64,000 bases of DNA, taken from assembly GCA_014238155.1 (NCBI GenBank), contig JABABQ010000066.1, positions 62,001-126,000 of the forward strand, in the 5' to 3' direction. Positions within the stretch are counted from its first letter, which is position 1; every line of letters begins with the position of its first letter. The DNA is from Rhizobiaceae bacterium (GTDB taxonomy: Bacteria > Pseudomonadota > Alphaproteobacteria > Rhizobiales > Rhizobiaceae). The notes under the pieces are model-generated. The model was not told the origin of the DNA. It saw nothing but the letters and a program-made list of their open reading frames with translations, and made no database searches. The position numbers and the translations under genes were made by a program. This document shows, piece after piece, positions 18,007 through 27,446 of the stretch.

Positions 18007-19192
18007 TTGAATTTTCCTTCCTGAAAGGACCATGGTGGGCGATTGCCTTATTTTCTCGCTCGACTGCAGCGCGTTCACGTTCCAGATAGTCTTCCACCGC
18101 ATGCCGAAAGTCGGGGTGGGTAATGTAATGAGCAGAATAAGTCATTTGTGGCATATATCCCCGCGCCAGTTTGTGGCTTCCCTGCGCGCCAGCCTCGACG
18201 CGTGCCAACCGGTGCGTAATGGCATATTCGATGGCCTGATAATAGCAAATCTCAAAATGCAGAAAAGGGTGGTCCTCAACACATCCCCAGTGGCGGCCAA
18301 ACAGGGTGTGGGAGCCGACAAAGTTGATGGCTCCGGCAATGTGGTGGCCGTCTCGCTTTGCCATCACCAACACGATGTCGTCGGCCATTGACTTGCCGAT
18401 CATCGAATAAAATTCGCGGGTCAGATAAGGCTGCCCCCATTTGCGCGAGCCTGTGTCAGTGTAGAACTGATAAAAAATATCCCAGATATCTTCCGTCAGT
18501 TGATCGCCGGTTAGCCATTCAACGGTGATACCATTGCCGTCGAGTGCTGCTTTGCGCTCTTTTTTGATGTTCTTTCGCTTGCGAGACGACAGACTGCTGA
18601 GAAAATCATCAAATGTGGTGTAGCCATCATTAAGCCAATGAAACTGTTGATCATTGCGGCGCAGATATCCGTGTTCGCCGAGCAGCTGCCATTCATTTTC
18701 CAGCATGAAGGTTATGTGAGCCGAAGAGACTTCCAGTTGCTCGCAGGCCTGTTGCATGCCACCGGCCAGAAGAAGACGTCGCTTGGCAGCCTCCGGACCA
18801 TTGCCCACCAGCAATCGCCGACCACTTGCCGGGGTGAACGGAACTGTAGCCTGCAGTTTGGGATAATAAGCGCCACCGGCACGCTCAAAAGCATCGGCCC
18901 AACCATGATCGAAGACATATTCGCCCTGTGAATGGTTTTTCAAATAGCAGGGAATTATGCCGGTAACTTCTCCACCCTGTTCCATCACGAGATGCTGCGG
19001 CAACCAGCCGGTGCGCCTGCAGGCAGATCCGCTATTTTCAACCGCGGTGTAAAAACTGTGGGATAAAAAAGGGTTGTAATCGAATTCGGGACCGGGGTCT
19101 GCAACAGGATTGGCCAACCGATCCCAATCCTGTTTGGCAACCTCATCGGCAGAAGTTGCCAGTCTGATGGTGATAGTACTCGTATCATCCAT
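17993..19192 (-). CDS. FemAB-like / GNAT-fold N-acyltransferase (COG3146 type)
   Basis: The product of about 399 residues begins at ATG 19192 (MDDTSTITIRLATSADEV). The N-terminal half carries PFLSHSFYTAVENSGSAC, QHLVMEQ and GIIPCYLKNHSQGEYVFDHGWADAFERAG. The C-terminal half is GNAT-like, including ADDIVLVMAKRDGHHIAGAI and FGRHWGCVE, then FEICYYQAIEYAI. The family is annotated as predicted N-acyltransferase, peptidoglycan biosynthesis or recognition; the substrate is not established. It overlaps the GDPD gene upstream by 8 bp and the HIT gene downstream by 14 bp. Confidence 0.85.
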   Translation of the reverse strand: MDDTSTITIRLATSADEVAKQDWDRLANPVADPGPEFDYNPFLSHSFYTAVENSGSACRRTGWLPQHLVMEQGGEVTGIIPCYLKNHSQGEYVFDHGWADAFERAGGAYYPKLQATVPFTPASGRRLLVGNGPEAAKRRLLLAGGMQQACEQLEVSSAHITFMLENEWQLLGEHGYLRRNDQQFHWLNDGYTTFDDFLSSLSSRKRKNIKKERKAALDGNGITVEWLTGDQLTEDIWDIFYQFYTDTGSRKWGQPYLTREFYSMIGKSMADDIVLVMAKRDGHHIAGAINFVGSHTLFGRHWGCVEDHPFLHFEICYYQAIEYAITHRLARVEAGAQGSHKLARGYMPQMTYSAHYITHPDFRHAVEDYLERERAAVERENKAIAHHGPFRKENSNDGL

Positions 19193-19922
19193 GCGGCGAT
19201 TCTCGGGGATCGAAACCTTCAAAAGTCATCTGATCGGCATAGTCGAAAGTACGTTTGCGGGATTGTTGATTTTTTACCGTCCAGGTGATTACAGGTAAGC
19301 CCAAATGCTTCACTTCACGCACGAACCTGTTGTCGACATCCTGGACTTTATAGGAAACGAACTGAAGGTCATAATTGTGCATGGCATCCATATGTTCTTG
19401 ATAGGTTTCGTCGCCGTGTTTTGCGGTCAGGCCACGTGGAATGTCGGGCATCAGACGGGCAAATTGAGCGCAAATCCAATGATCAAATGACATTACGCAA
19501 GCTTGGCCCTGGTAGTTCAGCAAGGCCGCTGCTACGGCTTCCACAAAACCTTCATCTTCACCCTCAACGCCCTTTAGTTCCAGGATCATCGGTACCCGTC
19601 CATTGACGCGATCAAGATGTGTCGCAAGCGTGTCAATCACCTGGTCCGTTCCGGCCAAATGCAATTGCGCCAGCATTTGCGGTGTATGGTCGCGCACATT
19701 GCCCTCGCTCCCAGTCATTCGTCCAAGCACCGGATCGTGAAATACGACAGCCTCGCCGGTTGCAGTAACCTGCAAGTCGCATTCGACTGCGAATCCAGCT
19801 TCCATGGCCGCAACGACGGCAGCCAGAGAATTTTCAGGTCGACCAACCGCCAGGTCGTGGAAACCTCGATGGGCAATTGGCCGCTGTGTTATCCAGCGCG
19901 GTGCCGGATTGAGTCTACCCAT
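19185..19922 (-). CDS. glycerophosphodiester phosphodiesterase
   Basis: The 245-residue GDPD-fold protein has the catalytic and metal motifs AHRGF, ENSLAA, the Glu-Asp of FAVECDLQ, and FHDP. It hydrolyses glycerophosphodiesters to sn-glycerol-3-phosphate and an alcohol. No signal peptide is seen, so it is cytoplasmic and UgpQ-like. The start at ATG 19922 is 5 bp after the RidA stop, and its end overlaps the acyltransferase start. Membership of this tight cluster may reflect lipid-headgroup or envelope recycling, but that is inference. Confidence 0.92.
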   Translation of the reverse strand: MGRLNPAPRWITQRPIAHRGFHDLAVGRPENSLAAVVAAMEAGFAVECDLQVTATGEAVVFHDPVLGRMTGSEGNVRDHTPQMLAQLHLAGTDQVIDTLATHLDRVNGRVPMILELKGVEGEDEGFVEAVAAALLNYQGQACVMSFDHWICAQFARLMPDIPRGLTAKHGDETYQEHMDAMHNYDLQFVSYKVQDVDNRFVREVKHLGLPVITWTVKNQQSRKRTFDYADQMTFEGFDPRESPHG

Positions 19923-19927
19923 TCAAC

Positions 19928-20392
19928 TTAAGCAATCTCGATTGTTGCATCGATTTCGACCGCAACGCCAAGCGGCAAGGACGCCATGCCGACGGCGGCG
20001 CGAGCATGTTTGCCAGCGTCACCCAGAACTTCGACGAGAAAATCAGAGGCGCCATTGATTACAGCGGGTTGATCGGTGAAATCCGGGGTGCAATTTACAA
20101 ACCCCTGTATTTTCATCACCTGTTTGATGCGATCCAGGTCGCCAAGTGCAGCTTTTGCCTGGGCGAGTATATTGATGGCGCAAAGTCGTGCGGCAGCCTG
20201 ACCCGTGGCGACGTCGGCGTTTTCTCCCAGCTTGGCAACATATTCCAGGCCATCAGGTCCCATAGTCACCTGACCGGATATGTTCAAAATGTTGCCGGCA
20301 ATTGTGTAAGGAACATAATTGGCAGCAGGTGCTGGAGCATTCGGCAGTTCCACACCCAGCTCCGCAAGGCGTTGTTCAACATTTTCAGCCAT
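19928..20392 (-). CDS. RidA/YjgF-family protein
   Basis: The product begins MAENVEQRLAELGVELPNAP and ends near VAVEIDATIEIA (154 residues). This is the larger Rid subtype common in alphaproteobacteria, with LAELGxxLPxAPAPxANYVP at the front. RidA proteins hydrolyse reactive enamine/imine intermediates. The candidate substrate-binding Arg is in HARAAVGMASLP. An in-frame ATG at 20404 would add four residues. It is the first gene of the RidA-GDPD-acyltransferase-HIT run and is divergent from eipB across 103 bp. Confidence 0.9.
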   Translation of the reverse strand: MAENVEQRLAELGVELPNAPAPAANYVPYTIAGNILNISGQVTMGPDGLEYVAKLGENADVATGQAAARLCAINILAQAKAALGDLDRIKQVMKIQGFVNCTPDFTDQPAVINGASDFLVEVLGDAGKHARAAVGMASLPLGVAVEIDATIEIA

Positions 20393-20495
20393 AATTCGAT
20401 CCATATTTGTGCGATAATATTCACTATCTGGTAGCGTGTTTGCACTGAAGGTGAAAGAGTGAAGCTGCCCATTTGCATCTGGTAGAGGACAAACA

Positions 20496-21344
20496 GTGTT
20501 GAAATTTAAGTTATTTCCCATTGCGGGATTACTGGTGCTTTCAACTGTGGGCAGCGTTGGTGCCCCGGTTGCCAATGCTGGTGGTGTTGACGGACTTTTG
20601 CCGCATCGTGCGGTCTACGATTTATCGCTGATCAAGGCCAGCGACCGCTCCGGAATTTCTGGCATGGATGGCCGCATCGTTTATGAAATGACGGGCTCAA
20701 AATGTGATGGATATTCGGTCAGATTTCGATTTCTGACAGAAGTGCAGACGTCGCGCAAAAAGTTTACCAATGATCAGCGCACAACGAGCTATGAAGGGAG
20801 TGACGGGCGCTCTTTTTCCTTTGTCAACCAATCCTATCTGAACGGCCAGCTGGAGCAGGAATTGCGCGGTCGTGCGAATCGCAAGGATCAAAAGGTTTTG
20901 GTGGAAATCAGCAAGCCGAAAGCTGCAAAAGTCGAGCTGGAAGATGCCATCTTCATGACCGAACATATCGGCATGTTGATCGACGCGGCCTTGCAGCAAC
21001 AGTCGATTGTCACGGCCAAGGTGTTTGATGGTTCTGATAAGGGTGACCAACTGGTTGAAACCACAGCGGTGATTGGCAAGAAACGCGCCGAAATGGTCGA
21101 TATTGAGGGTGAACCCAGCGAAGTTCGCCAACAGTTCAAAGGACAATCGGCCTGGCCCATTTCGGTCAGCTATTTCTCAACGGCCGCAAGTGCTGGGCGA
21201 GGGGAGAAGCTGCCGATCTATCAGGTGTCATTCATCATGCATGAAAACGGCGTTTCACGAGATTTGAAGATGCAATATGATGACTATTCGCTGCAAGGCG
21301 ATTTGAAAAACGTTGAGTTTCTGGAGGTAGCCAACTGCGATTGA
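20496..21344 (+). CDS. eipB: EipB-like periplasmic cell-envelope integrity protein (DUF1849)
   Basis: The 282-residue protein has an N-terminal signal peptide (MLKFKLFPIAGLLVLSTVGS, cleavage near ANA-G). The conserved LLPHRAVYDLSLIKA segment follows, and two cysteines (GSKCDGY and the C-terminal VANCD) fit the disulfide known in this family. EipB of Brucella is a periplasmic spiral beta-barrel protein that protects the envelope and interacts genetically with TPR and lipoprotein factors. The start is GTG at 20496, with GAGG just upstream. Confidence 0.87.
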   Translation: MLKFKLFPIAGLLVLSTVGSVGAPVANAGGVDGLLPHRAVYDLSLIKASDRSGISGMDGRIVYEMTGSKCDGYSVRFRFLTEVQTSRKKFTNDQRTTSYEGSDGRSFSFVNQSYLNGQLEQELRGRANRKDQKVLVEISKPKAAKVELEDAIFMTEHIGMLIDAALQQQSIVTAKVFDGSDKGDQLVETTAVIGKKRAEMVDIEGEPSEVRQQFKGQSAWPISVSYFSTAASAGRGEKLPIYQVSFIMHENGVSRDLKMQYDDYSLQGDLKNVEFLEVANCD

Positions 21345-21396
21345 GGGCTTTAGTCCGGGATGATCACGACTGGAAATTTGCGTTTGGGCTATTTCG

Positions 21397-22320
21397 CTAG
21401 GATTTTGTTTTCTTGAACAAGTATTTCAATAATCGACCGTCTGTTATCGCCAGTCCAACAGCAATCAGGGTAAATCCGTATCCGGCCTCGCTTCCCAGCC
21501 GCTCGCCAAGGAATATATATCCCAACCCAACTGCAATCGGCGGGATCAACAATGTGACCAGCATGAGATTTGCTGATCCTGCCCGCACCAGAATCTCAAA
21601 ATATAAAAGATAGGCAATGGCCGTGGAAAGCAGCGCGATAGCCAGCAAGCTGGTCCAGACATCCAACGAAAGTGAAACTGCAGGCATCCCATCAACATAA
21701 AGTGCAATGGGAATCATCAGGACGGTGGCTCCAACCAGCATTCCAAATGCGTTCATGATTGGTGGATAGGATGACAAAAAGCGCTTCCCCCACACGCTGG
21801 CGAATGCGTAGGACAATGCGGCACCCAGAATGGCGAGCTGGCCGAGGTTTCTGGGGTCAAAATTTGTCAGGGCATCCAACCCCATAATGACAGCCACGCC
21901 CAGTACGCCAAAAAGCGCACCGACAACCTTGCGCGTCGTCAGTGGCTCATCGACAAGCAACAATCCCGCGACAACTGCACCAAAAACCGCTGTCGTCCCA
22001 TTTAGAATTGACGCCAGGCCGCTGCCAATATTCGTCTGCCCCCAGAAAATGAGAGAAAACGGGATCGCATTGTTCAACGCACCCATGATCAGATAGCACA
22101 TCCAGGCTGTCACTGATTTCGGTATTTCGATTCCTTTCAGCCACACCACGAGATAAAGCACGGGAAGAGCCCAAAACACACGGTGAAGCGTGATTGTAAG
22201 TGGAGGCACTTCGCGCAGCGCAATTTCGGCAAAAAAGAATGAACCACCCCACACAAACGCCAAGCCAAGCAAGAGCCATCCGGAGGTCATATTGATGGTG
22301 GGAGACTGTGTGTTTTTCAT
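21397..22320 (-). CDS. EamA/DMT-family transporter
   Basis: The 307-residue membrane protein has about ten helices in two EamA repeats (FVWGGSFFFAEIALREVPPL in the first, YIFLGERLGSEAGYGFTLIA in the second). WGGSFFF with a following E is typical of the family. The substrate is unknown. It converges on eipB and is separated from dinB, on the same strand, by 111 bp. It is not closely similar to the EamA proteins at 15454 or 53062. Confidence 0.86.
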   Translation of the reverse strand: MKNTQSPTINMTSGWLLLGLAFVWGGSFFFAEIALREVPPLTITLHRVFWALPVLYLVVWLKGIEIPKSVTAWMCYLIMGALNNAIPFSLIFWGQTNIGSGLASILNGTTAVFGAVVAGLLLVDEPLTTRKVVGALFGVLGVAVIMGLDALTNFDPRNLGQLAILGAALSYAFASVWGKRFLSSYPPIMNAFGMLVGATVLMIPIALYVDGMPAVSLSLDVWTSLLAIALLSTAIAYLLYFEILVRAGSANLMLVTLLIPPIAVGLGYIFLGERLGSEAGYGFTLIAVGLAITDGRLLKYLFKKTKS

Positions 22321-22431
22321 GCCGGTTTATCGCATGGAACATCTGATGGCGCGACCCGATTCCTGCGGCAAGGAAAGATGATTACAGGGACACATTGGGT
22401 TGGGAGTTTTAGGCAGCCAGAACCACTGATT

Positions 22432-23730
22432 TCATTCAGTTTTTTCGATCGGTTTGGGCGGACGTTTGGTTCCGAACGTCAGGCCAAGCTCTACTGAATC
22501 CCCCCCAAACTTACCGCGTACCTTGTCCATCGCCCGTTCAACGGCGGCTCGTTTGGTGGCTCCCACATCGATCAGGTCACCGGGATCGGCAGTTTCATCA
22601 GACTGAAGATCACTGACACCGATCCCCAGCAGACGAAATTTCGTGCCGTCCAGTTCCTTCTCCAACATGGTGCGGCCAACGCTGAACATGCGGTCGGCCA
22701 GCTGCGTCGGATCGGGCAGGGTGGTATTGCGTGTGCGGCTTTTGAAATCAGAAGTTTTCAATTTTAGAACAACGGTTTGACCGGCTATATGTTTATCTTT
22801 CAAGCGGGTTGCGACACGCTCAGACTGGCGCCGTAAAACTGGCAGCAACTGGTCAATGGATGACATGTCGGTGTTGAAAGTCGTCTCGGAACTGACACTT
22901 TTGGCAGCGTTGCGAGACTCTACACGCCGAAAATCTTCACCCCGGGCCAAACGCGATATGTGTTGGCCCATCGAACCATAGCGCCGGATCAGGTCATTTT
23001 CTTCGGCTTTTTGAAGGTCGGCGATGAGATGAATATTGTCGGCGTGCAATCGGTTTTGCATCGCCTTGCCGACACCCCAGATCAAAGACACCGGCTGTTC
23101 GGCAAGAAATTCATAAGCCTCCGCGGCTCCGATTACGGAAAAGCCCCGCGGTTTCTCAAAATCGGAGGCAATTTTTGCAAGAAACTTGTTGGGGGCAAGA
23201 CCAACCGAGACGCTGATGCCGACTTCGTTTTCCACCGTTTGAGCGAATTTGGCGAGAGTTAGTGCGGCCGGTCCACCGTGCAGTTTCTCAGTTCCTGACA
23301 GATCCAGAAAAGCTTCGTCGATGGAAATCGGTTCAACCGCAGGTGTAAGCCCGCGCATCATTTCTCGCACCTGTTTGCCAACTTCTGAATAAACACTCAT
23401 GCGCGGTTTAACGACAACGGCATGAGGACAGGCTTTCAGCGCCTTGAACATCGGCATGGCAGATCGCACACCGTTAATGCGCGCAATATAGCAACAGGTG
23501 GATACCACGCCGCGTTTTCCGCCGCCGACAATAACTGGTTGGTCCGCTAATTCGGGGTTGTCGCGCTTTTCAACCGAAGCATAAAAGGCATCGCAATCGA
23601 TATGCGCCAGCGAGAGGTCAAATAGTTCTTTGTGGCGGACCAGGCGCGGACCACCACAGGCCTCGCAACGTCTGTGGGAAGCCGTTTGCGGGGTCAGGCA
23701 GTCGCGACAAAATCCAATCTGGCCATCCAT
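22432..23730 (-). CDS. dinB: DNA polymerase IV (Y family) with N-terminal zinc ribbon
   Basis: A translesion polymerase of 432 residues. The Y-family active site is present: [15 protein letters not shown], the [11 protein letters not shown] carboxylates, and [14 protein letters not shown]. The first ~30 residues form a C4 zinc-binding ribbon (FCRDCL, then RCEACGG) absent from E. coli DinB but common in rhizobial forms. The C terminus ([15 protein letters not shown]) lacks an obvious beta-clamp motif of the QLxLF type, though a degenerate one may precede it (VELGLTFG). The start is ATG at 23730. Confidence 0.95.
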   Translation of the reverse strand: MDGQIGFCRDCLTPQTASHRRCEACGGPRLVRHKELFDLSLAHIDCDAFYASVEKRDNPELADQPVIVGGGKRGVVSTCCYIARINGVRSAMPMFKALKACPHAVVVKPRMSVYSEVGKQVREMMRGLTPAVEPISIDEAFLDLSGTEKLHGGPAALTLAKFAQTVENEVGISVSVGLAPNKFLAKIASDFEKPRGFSVIGAAEAYEFLAEQPVSLIWGVGKAMQNRLHADNIHLIADLQKAEENDLIRRYGSMGQHISRLARGEDFRRVESRNAAKSVSSETTFNTDMSSIDQLLPVLRRQSERVATRLKDKHIAGQTVVLKLKTSDFKSRTRNTTLPDPTQLADRMFSVGRTMLEKELDGTKFRLLGIGVSDLQSDETADPGDLIDVGATKRAAVERAMDKVRGKFGGDSVELGLTFGTKRPPKPIEKTE

Positions 23731-23938
23731 GAATTGACGGTATCACCGGTGCTTTGTTGGCGACAAGCGCAAAACAAATTGCCGCTGTTCAATCGTGATA
23801 TTTGCCTTTTGTCTGGAATGAACTGCAGGCGGCGGGCACCAAAAATGTTGCGGCGAATAGCCCCCGGGGCAAACAGTTCCGCCCATTTGTTCATTGTCGT
23901 TGACATTTGCCGCACCGGAATATTGGTCTTTGGTCCGG

Positions 23939-24631
23939 TTATTCTACGGGCGCAAGCGTGGCACGAATGGTGGCGCTGGTTTCGGCCCAATCGCCGGAAG
24001 AAAAACTCACCCCTTCGATTGTCCCTGCCAGATCGCGAAATTTTTGATTCGCCATGAAGTGGAACAAATGCACGCCTTTTGCATGGTCGCGGACCTGTTC
24101 GAGGTTTTTGGGGGTGTCATCGATAAACCCGACCCGGTGTTTGCAATGAGCCTGCAATGTGTGAATGGCGGGTACTTTCGAGCGGCCATTGGTCACCAGC
24201 GGAAAATCCAAACCTTGCTCGGCCAGATGAGCGCGACGGATGTTACCAAATTCGTGCGGCATATTGGTCAAAAAGACGATATCAACCGCTTCGGCCAACC
24301 GATTGAGATTCTCAACCACACCTTCAACGATGTGTTGTCTGCGACTTTGTTCCTCAAACAATTGGGTGAGCCCGGCCGAGACCTCTTCCTGGCTTGCCTC
24401 GCGTCCAGTTCGTGCATCAAAAACATTGCCGGTCAGGCGAAAGGAATGGTCTTTCAAAAGATAGCCGCGTTCGCGCAACACGTCGACAAACGGGTCGACG
24501 AGATGCAGCACAACTTCATCCACATCGCAGATCAGCAATGGTTTTGCATGGCTGTGTGCATTGGCACCGCCGCTATATCCCAGACCGAGAAGCTGATCGA
24601 TGGTTTCGCCATCAGACTGATAATTCTTCAT
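23939..24631 (-). CDS. HAD-like hydrolase family protein
   Basis: The 230-residue soluble protein has HAD-like motif I as LLICDVDEVV (D-V-D-E-V, where most phosphatases have DxDGT), a motif II-like FLTNMP and a motif III/IV-like VGFIDDTPKN. The front ~30 residues are a low-complexity extension. The order of motifs supports a HAD fold; the substrate is unknown. It overlaps the DUF3572 gene by 4 bp, so these two are co-translated. I recall similar uncharacterised proteins at this place in rhizobia. Confidence 0.75.
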   Translation of the reverse strand: MKNYQSDGETIDQLLGLGYSGGANAHSHAKPLLICDVDEVVLHLVDPFVDVLRERGYLLKDHSFRLTGNVFDARTGREASQEEVSAGLTQLFEEQSRRQHIVEGVVENLNRLAEAVDIVFLTNMPHEFGNIRRAHLAEQGLDFPLVTNGRSKVPAIHTLQAHCKHRVGFIDDTPKNLEQVRDHAKGVHLFHFMANQKFRDLAGTIEGVSFSSGDWAETSATIRATLAPVE

Positions 24632-24921
24632 TCAAACTCCGATTGGTCATTGGGCGACAGACGTTGGCGCGCAGCAACGATTGATTCTGGCCGCAACTCG
24701 TCTGCTTGAGCCCAGGCCAGCAGATCAGGTTCATGTGCCAGGTAAAAGTCCAAAACTCCCGCCAGAAAACCGGGCTGGCCGGATGCTTGACGTATATCAT
24801 TGGGCAATATGCCGGTAACTCCGCAAAACCGCATCAGCAATTCATCGTCTCCGGCCAACCGACTCAATCCGGCAATCGCAATCGTCTGTGCAGTTTGTTG
24901 ATTGATTGAATTCATGTTCAC
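24628..24921 (-). CDS. DUF3572 family protein
   Basis: The 97-residue acidic, helical protein contains QTIAIAGLSRLAGDDELLMRF and GVLDFYLAHEPDLLAW, the DUF3572 signature. Function is unknown. It is divergent from divK across 116 bp, the arrangement I know from many Hyphomicrobiales, which supports both calls. The ATG at 24921 has a good position but a weak Shine-Dalgarno. Confidence 0.88.
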   Translation of the reverse strand: MNMNSINQQTAQTIAIAGLSRLAGDDELLMRFCGVTGILPNDIRQASGQPGFLAGVLDFYLAHEPDLLAWAQADELRPESIVAARQRLSPNDQSEFE

Positions 24922-25037
24922 CTGTCTTAAAGGAAGTCAGTGCTAAGTCTCTAATTGAGAATCGTATATTTGATCATCAAGAGCATTGCCATGGCTGGAT
25001 GGAGTTGTCTTCATGAACTGGGATCGCGGATACACTG

Positions 25038-25409
25038 ATGGCTAAACGGGTCATGATTGTCGAGGACAATGAGTTGAACATGAAGTTGTTCAACGATCTT
25101 CTCGAAGCGCAGAATTACGAAACAATTCAAACCAGCAATGGCTTGGAAGCGCTTGATCTTGCACGAACGCATCGCCCAGATCTCATATTGATGGATATTC
25201 AACTGCCGGAAGTTTCAGGGCTGGAAGTCACCAAATGGCTGAAAGAAGACGATAGTCTCGCCCGAATTCCGGTAATCGCCGTAACTGCGTTTGCGATGAA
25301 GGGCGATGAGGAACGGATTCGTCAAGGCGGTTGTGAAGCCTATATTTCAAAACCAATTTCCGTGATGCGGTTTCTTGAGACAGTCAAATCCTATCTGGGC
25401 GACGGATAG
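25038..25409 (+). CDS. divK: DivK single-domain response regulator
   Basis: A CheY-like receiver of 123 residues with the acidic pair in MIVEDNE, phosphoacceptor Asp53 in [13 protein letters not shown], Thr/Ala in IAVTAFAM, and Lys in YISKPIS. DivK is the phosphorelay protein that, with DivJ and PleC, controls CtrA activity and cell-cycle asymmetry in alphaproteobacteria. It is encoded 51 bp upstream of pleD, the standard cell-cycle pairing, which makes the DivK assignment firmer than sequence alone. Confidence 0.94.
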   Translation: MAKRVMIVEDNELNMKLFNDLLEAQNYETIQTSNGLEALDLARTHRPDLILMDIQLPEVSGLEVTKWLKEDDSLARIPVIAVTAFAMKGDEERIRQGGCEAYISKPISVMRFLETVKSYLGDG

Positions 25410-25460
25410 CAGGCATGCGGGGGTGCGCAAGCGCCCGTTAGTAGGAGTGGAGTAAGGACA

Positions 25461-26837
25461 GTGACGGCCCGAGTACTGGTAGTAGACGACATTCTGGCAA
25501 ATGTGAAACTGCTTCAGGCACGCCTGATTGCGGAATATTTTGAGGTGATAACTGCTTCAAACGGCCCAGAAGCTCTTGAGAAATGTCAGGCAGGGCTGTG
25601 CGACATTATTTTGCTGGACGTCATGATGCCGGGCATGGACGGCTACGAAGTGTGCCGTCGTCTGAAGGCCGATGCCCGCACCGCCCATTTGCCGGTTATT
25701 ATGGTAACCGCACTGGACCAGCCTTCCGACCGTCTGCAGGGCCTTGAAGCAGGTGCCGACGACTTTTTGACCAAACCGATCAACGATATTGCACTAACCA
25801 CCCGCGTCAAAAGTCTGGCCAGGCTGAAAATGGTGACCGATGAGTTGCAGATGCGCGTCTCGACGGGGCGCGAATTCGGACTGGATGATTCGCTGACCGA
25901 TCATGTCGATCCAAAAGATGGCCGCGAAGGCAAAATGTTGATCGTTGATGACCGCGCCTCTTCTTATGAAAAAATGGTCTCTGCACTGGGGCGAGAGCAT
26001 GAAGTGGTCGTCATAACCAATCCGCAGGAAGCTTTGTTCAGGGCAGCTGATGAAAATTTTGATCTTGTGATCGTTTCGTTGGCGATCGAGAATTTTGATG
26101 CACTGCGTCTGTGTTCGCAGATGCGATCGATCGACCGCACCCGAATGATCCCAATGCTTCTGGTAACCCAGGAGGGTGATGAAGCCGCCTTGCTCCGTGG
26201 CATTGATCTGGGGGTCAACGACTATGTCAGTCGCCCGGTGGAAACCAGCGAATTGCAGGCCCGTGTTCGCACACAGGTCAAACGCAAAAGGTTGAATGAC
26301 CGATTGCGCAACAGCGTCCAGCAAACCATGGAAATGGCGATCAAGGATGCGCTGACAGGGTTGAACAACCGTCGCTATTTTGACCGACACATGCAGAACC
26401 TGTTCAACAAAGCGGTGGTTGCGAACAAGGCGTTGTCGCTGGTGGTGATCGATATTGACCATTTCAAACAGGTCAATGACACCTATGGTCATCAGGCGGG
26501 CGATGATGTGTTGAAAACCTTTGCTCAACGCCTGTTGAAAAATATTCGGGGCAAAGATCTGGCCTGTCGCTTTGGTGGCGAAGAATTCGTCATTGCGATG
26601 CCGGAAACCGATCAGGAATTGGCATTTGTGGTTGCCGACCGTATTCGTCGTGAAATATCGGCTCACCCCATTCTGGTGGCCAATGGCAGTATTCAAATTG
26701 CGATCACGGTCAGCGCCGGTGTTGCAACCTGTTTTGGAGAGAAAGACAGCATCGAACAGATGTTGAAACGGTCGGATGATGCGCTTTACGAAGCCAAGAG
26801 AAACGGTCGAAACCAGGTCATAGCGGAAGCCGCATAA
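25461..26837 (+). CDS. pleD: PleD diguanylate cyclase response regulator
   Basis: The 458-residue protein has two receiver domains followed by a GGDEF domain. The first receiver has phosphoacceptor Asp53 (ILLDVMMPGMDG). The second (from about residue 155) is degenerate and serves dimerisation. The active site is GGEEF at 372-376, preceded by the inhibitory c-di-GMP site RGKD at 363-366, spaced as in Caulobacter PleD. It synthesises c-di-GMP and is activated by phosphorylation through PleC/DivJ. The start is GTG at 25461 with GGAGTAAGGA upstream. Confidence 0.96.
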   Translation: MTARVLVVDDILANVKLLQARLIAEYFEVITASNGPEALEKCQAGLCDIILLDVMMPGMDGYEVCRRLKADARTAHLPVIMVTALDQPSDRLQGLEAGADDFLTKPINDIALTTRVKSLARLKMVTDELQMRVSTGREFGLDDSLTDHVDPKDGREGKMLIVDDRASSYEKMVSALGREHEVVVITNPQEALFRAADENFDLVIVSLAIENFDALRLCSQMRSIDRTRMIPMLLVTQEGDEAALLRGIDLGVNDYVSRPVETSELQARVRTQVKRKRLNDRLRNSVQQTMEMAIKDALTGLNNRRYFDRHMQNLFNKAVVANKALSLVVIDIDHFKQVNDTYGHQAGDDVLKTFAQRLLKNIRGKDLACRFGGEEFVIAMPETDQELAFVVADRIRREISAHPILVANGSIQIAITVSAGVATCFGEKDSIEQMLKRSDDALYEAKRNGRNQVIAEAA

Positions 26838-27181
26838 CAAGCGACTCAGAAGATTAATCAATTACTTTCAATGAGTTAACTATTATCATTTAGGTTAAGA
26901 ATTTACTAAAGAAATGGTTTGAGGATTGTTGTCGTTGCGTTAAGTGCGGCTTTGATCCATTTTGAATTTGGGGACGGACTAACCTATCCCCAACATAGCT
27001 TCTCAGGTAAACCCGGGCCCGCCGCATCACCTGGGTCTGAGGAGTTGACCGGTCGGCCGCGAATATGCCTCCTCGTATTTTCACGCGTCGACCGGTCGCC
27101 CTTATCCCCTTCAAATAGTTTGACCTCCAAACAAAAAAGCCGCCCCAACAGGGACGGCTTTTTGTTAAACGTCAGGCAGGA
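26838..27181. other. convergent non-coding gap between pleD and rpmG, rich in hairpins
   Basis: These 344 bp hold no ORF that looks real but several inverted repeats. TTGGGGA/TCCCCAA lies at 26968-26974 and 26987-26993. CTCAG plus ACCC (27002-27014) pair with GGGT plus CTGAG (27033-27041). GAGGAG (27039-27044) pairs with CTCCTC (27069-27074). The self-complementary GACCGGTC occurs twice, at 27047-27054 and 27090-27097, in a shared GACCGGTCG. A terminator follows at 27133-27165. It may be only a strong barrier between convergent genes, or it may encode a small RNA. Confidence 0.5.
27133..27165. terminator. bidirectional rho-independent terminator downstream of rpmG
   Basis: AAAAAGCCG, one mismatch, CCC, loop AACA, GGG, mismatch, CGGCTTTTT. 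It has A and T runs on both sides and lies between the ends of pleD and rpmG, so it can stop transcripts in either direction. It begins 17 bp after the rpmG stop. Confidence 0.85.
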
Positions 27182-27349
27182 TTACTTGATCTTGCCTTCT
27201 TTGAATTCCACGTGCTTTTTCGCGACGGGATCATATTTCTTCATTGTCAGTTTTTCCGTCATCGTACGGGAGTTCTTTTTGGTGACGTAATAGAACCCTG
27301 TATCGGCGGTCGAGTTCAGTTTCACCTTGATGGTGGTTGCCTTAGCCAT
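27182..27349 (-). CDS. rpmG: 50S ribosomal protein L33
   Basis: The 55-residue protein begins [19 protein letters not shown] and includes [15 protein letters not shown] and [18 protein letters not shown]. This is the cysteine-free (zinc-independent) form of L33 usual in proteobacteria. The start is ATG at 27349 with AAGGA upstream; an upstream in-frame extension is not conserved. It has its own terminator and a plausible promoter. Confidence 0.97.
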   Translation of the reverse strand: MAKATTIKVKLNSTADTGFYYVTKKNSRTMTEKLTMKKYDPVAKKHVEFKEGKIK

Positions 27350-27414
27350 GATGCGTTCCTTGAAATGCGTGTGAAAGAGCACGGGTCACAGAACCATCGG
27401 CACTTTCGTTGTAG

Positions 27415-27446
27415 CGTTTCCTAAGCAAAGCCCGGCAAATGTCAAG
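27415..27446 (-). promoter_or_regulatory. candidate promoter of rpmG
   Basis: On the minus strand CTTGACA (27440-27446) is a good -35 element. About 15-18 bases further lies TTAGGAAAC, a weak -10. It starts directly after the NUDIX stop codon and about 90 bp before the rpmG start. Only the -35 box is convincing. Confidence 0.35.

Noticed and set aside
23694-23990. Minus-strand 98-codon ORF between dinB and the HAD-like gene
   Set aside because: Overlaps both neighbours in other frames and shows no recognisable domain; the 208-bp gap itself has no clear gene.
26890-27290. Overlapping ORFs on both strands in the pleD-rpmG gap
   Set aside because: No family resemblance, no Shine-Dalgarno, they run through the hairpins and the terminator, and one runs into rpmG.
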